Below, piece by piece: positions 6,077-6,234 of a DNA stretch of 6,234 nt. The notes beneath the pieces were generated by a model, which was not told the origin of the DNA, did no database searches, and saw only the letters and a list, made by a program, of their open reading frames with translations. Every line of letters begins with the position of its first letter. The stretch's first letter is position 1. A program made the translations under genes and the position numbers. Source of the DNA: Acidobacteriaceae bacterium. Its GTDB lineage: Bacteria > Acidobacteriota > Terriglobia > Terriglobales > Acidobacteriaceae. The stretch covers positions 1 to 6,234 of the forward strand of contig JASHVU010000024.1 in NCBI GenBank assembly GCA_030044455.1, given 5' to 3'.

Positions 6077-6234
6077 AGCGGAGCAAAACCAAGCGTGAGC
6101 ACCGTAATGTCGTCTTCCTGGCCGAAGGCCCGAGCAGTTGCAACTACCTGCTCGGCCGGCTCTGTGCTCAGCTTCGCCGTCCGCTCGAAGCCGAAGAGCT
6201 CACCCGTGGAGTTGCGGGCCTCGACAACGCCATC
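6058..6234 (-). CDS. SpoIIE/RsbU-type PP2C phosphatase, C-terminal end (G1, cut by window edge)
   Basis: The last 58 codons plus TAA of a gene that enters from beyond base 6234. The first visible codon is the Asp of the SDGV metal motif (DGVVEARN), followed by LFGFERT and the final metal motif GQEDDITVLTL. It aligns without gaps to the ends of G2, G3 and G4; by hand count 35 of 58 residues match G2. The tail reads APLGIAHV rather than the AEV-x-HA tail of the others. The stop lies inside the start region of G2 (8-base overlap). Whether it carries the same sensor and membrane domains cannot be seen; the array context makes this likely. Confidence 0.9.
   Translation of the reverse strand, partial: DGVVEARNSTGELFGFERTAKLSTEPAEQVVATARAFGQEDDITVLTLGFAPLGIAHV

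Larger units (their letters stand above)
1..6234 (-). repeat. Head-to-tail array of at least five diverged receptor-phosphatase gene copies, probably one operon
   Basis: Starts at 6065, 4162, 2265 and 359 are spaced 1903, 1897 and 1906 bases, so the unit is close to one gene of about 1.9 kb. Each unit has the same domain order and the same junction. The copies are diverged: by hand count over the last 123 residues, G3/G4 share 85, G4/G2 share 76 and G3/G2 share 65 positions, all without gaps. There is no room for internal promoters or terminators between the genes, so co-transcription from a promoter beyond 6234 is the simplest reading. The array extends past both window ends. Confidence 0.85.

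Overview
The window is one unbroken minus-strand run of paralogous genes: three complete and two cut by the window edges. All encode, or appear to encode, membrane receptors that carry a SpoIIE/RsbU-type PP2C serine/threonine phosphatase on the cytoplasmic side. No tRNA, rRNA, CRISPR, transposase or intergenic region is visible, and every base lies in a coding sequence. The DNA is GC-rich (by eye about 60%). The architecture and tandem expansion fit a soil bacterium with many SpoIIE-type receptors, such as Acidobacteriota of the Solibacter/Bryobacter kind. That placement is an inference from protein style only and is low confidence.

Layout in the direction of transcription (right to left), named here G1 to G5. 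G1 (6234-6058) is the last 58 codons of a phosphatase. G2 (6065-4155, 636 aa), G3 (4162-2258, 634 aa) and G4 (2265-352, 637 aa) are complete. G5 (359-1) is the N-terminal 119 codons of the next receptor. Each complete protein has a signal peptide, an outer beta-sandwich domain of about 140 residues with a GDNxxW...D-S-x-W motif and mostly a VNG motif, seven predicted membrane helices, a short signalling helix ending in EIQxxLxP, and a PP2C domain with all metal-binding aspartates present. This resembles the 7TMR-DISM receptor layout.

The genes form a head-to-tail array with a repeat unit of about 1.9 kb (start-to-start distances 1903, 1897 and 1906). All four junctions have the same 8-base stop/start overlap (ATGCGTAA, ATGCGTAG or ATGTCTAA). 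At each junction the upstream gene's last codons also contain the Shine-Dalgarno of the next gene, so translation is probably coupled along the operon.

Two sensor subtypes alternate. G2 and G4 (type B) share a C-V-W start and a cysteine pair 39 residues apart. G3 and G5 (type A) lack those cysteines. The phosphatase halves do not follow the same relationship: the G4 catalytic domain is closer to G3 than to G2, which suggests recombination or conversion between copies. Biologically this looks like several outer-surface sensors feeding a common dephosphorylation output, presumably STAS-type anti-anti-sigma factors that are not encoded here.
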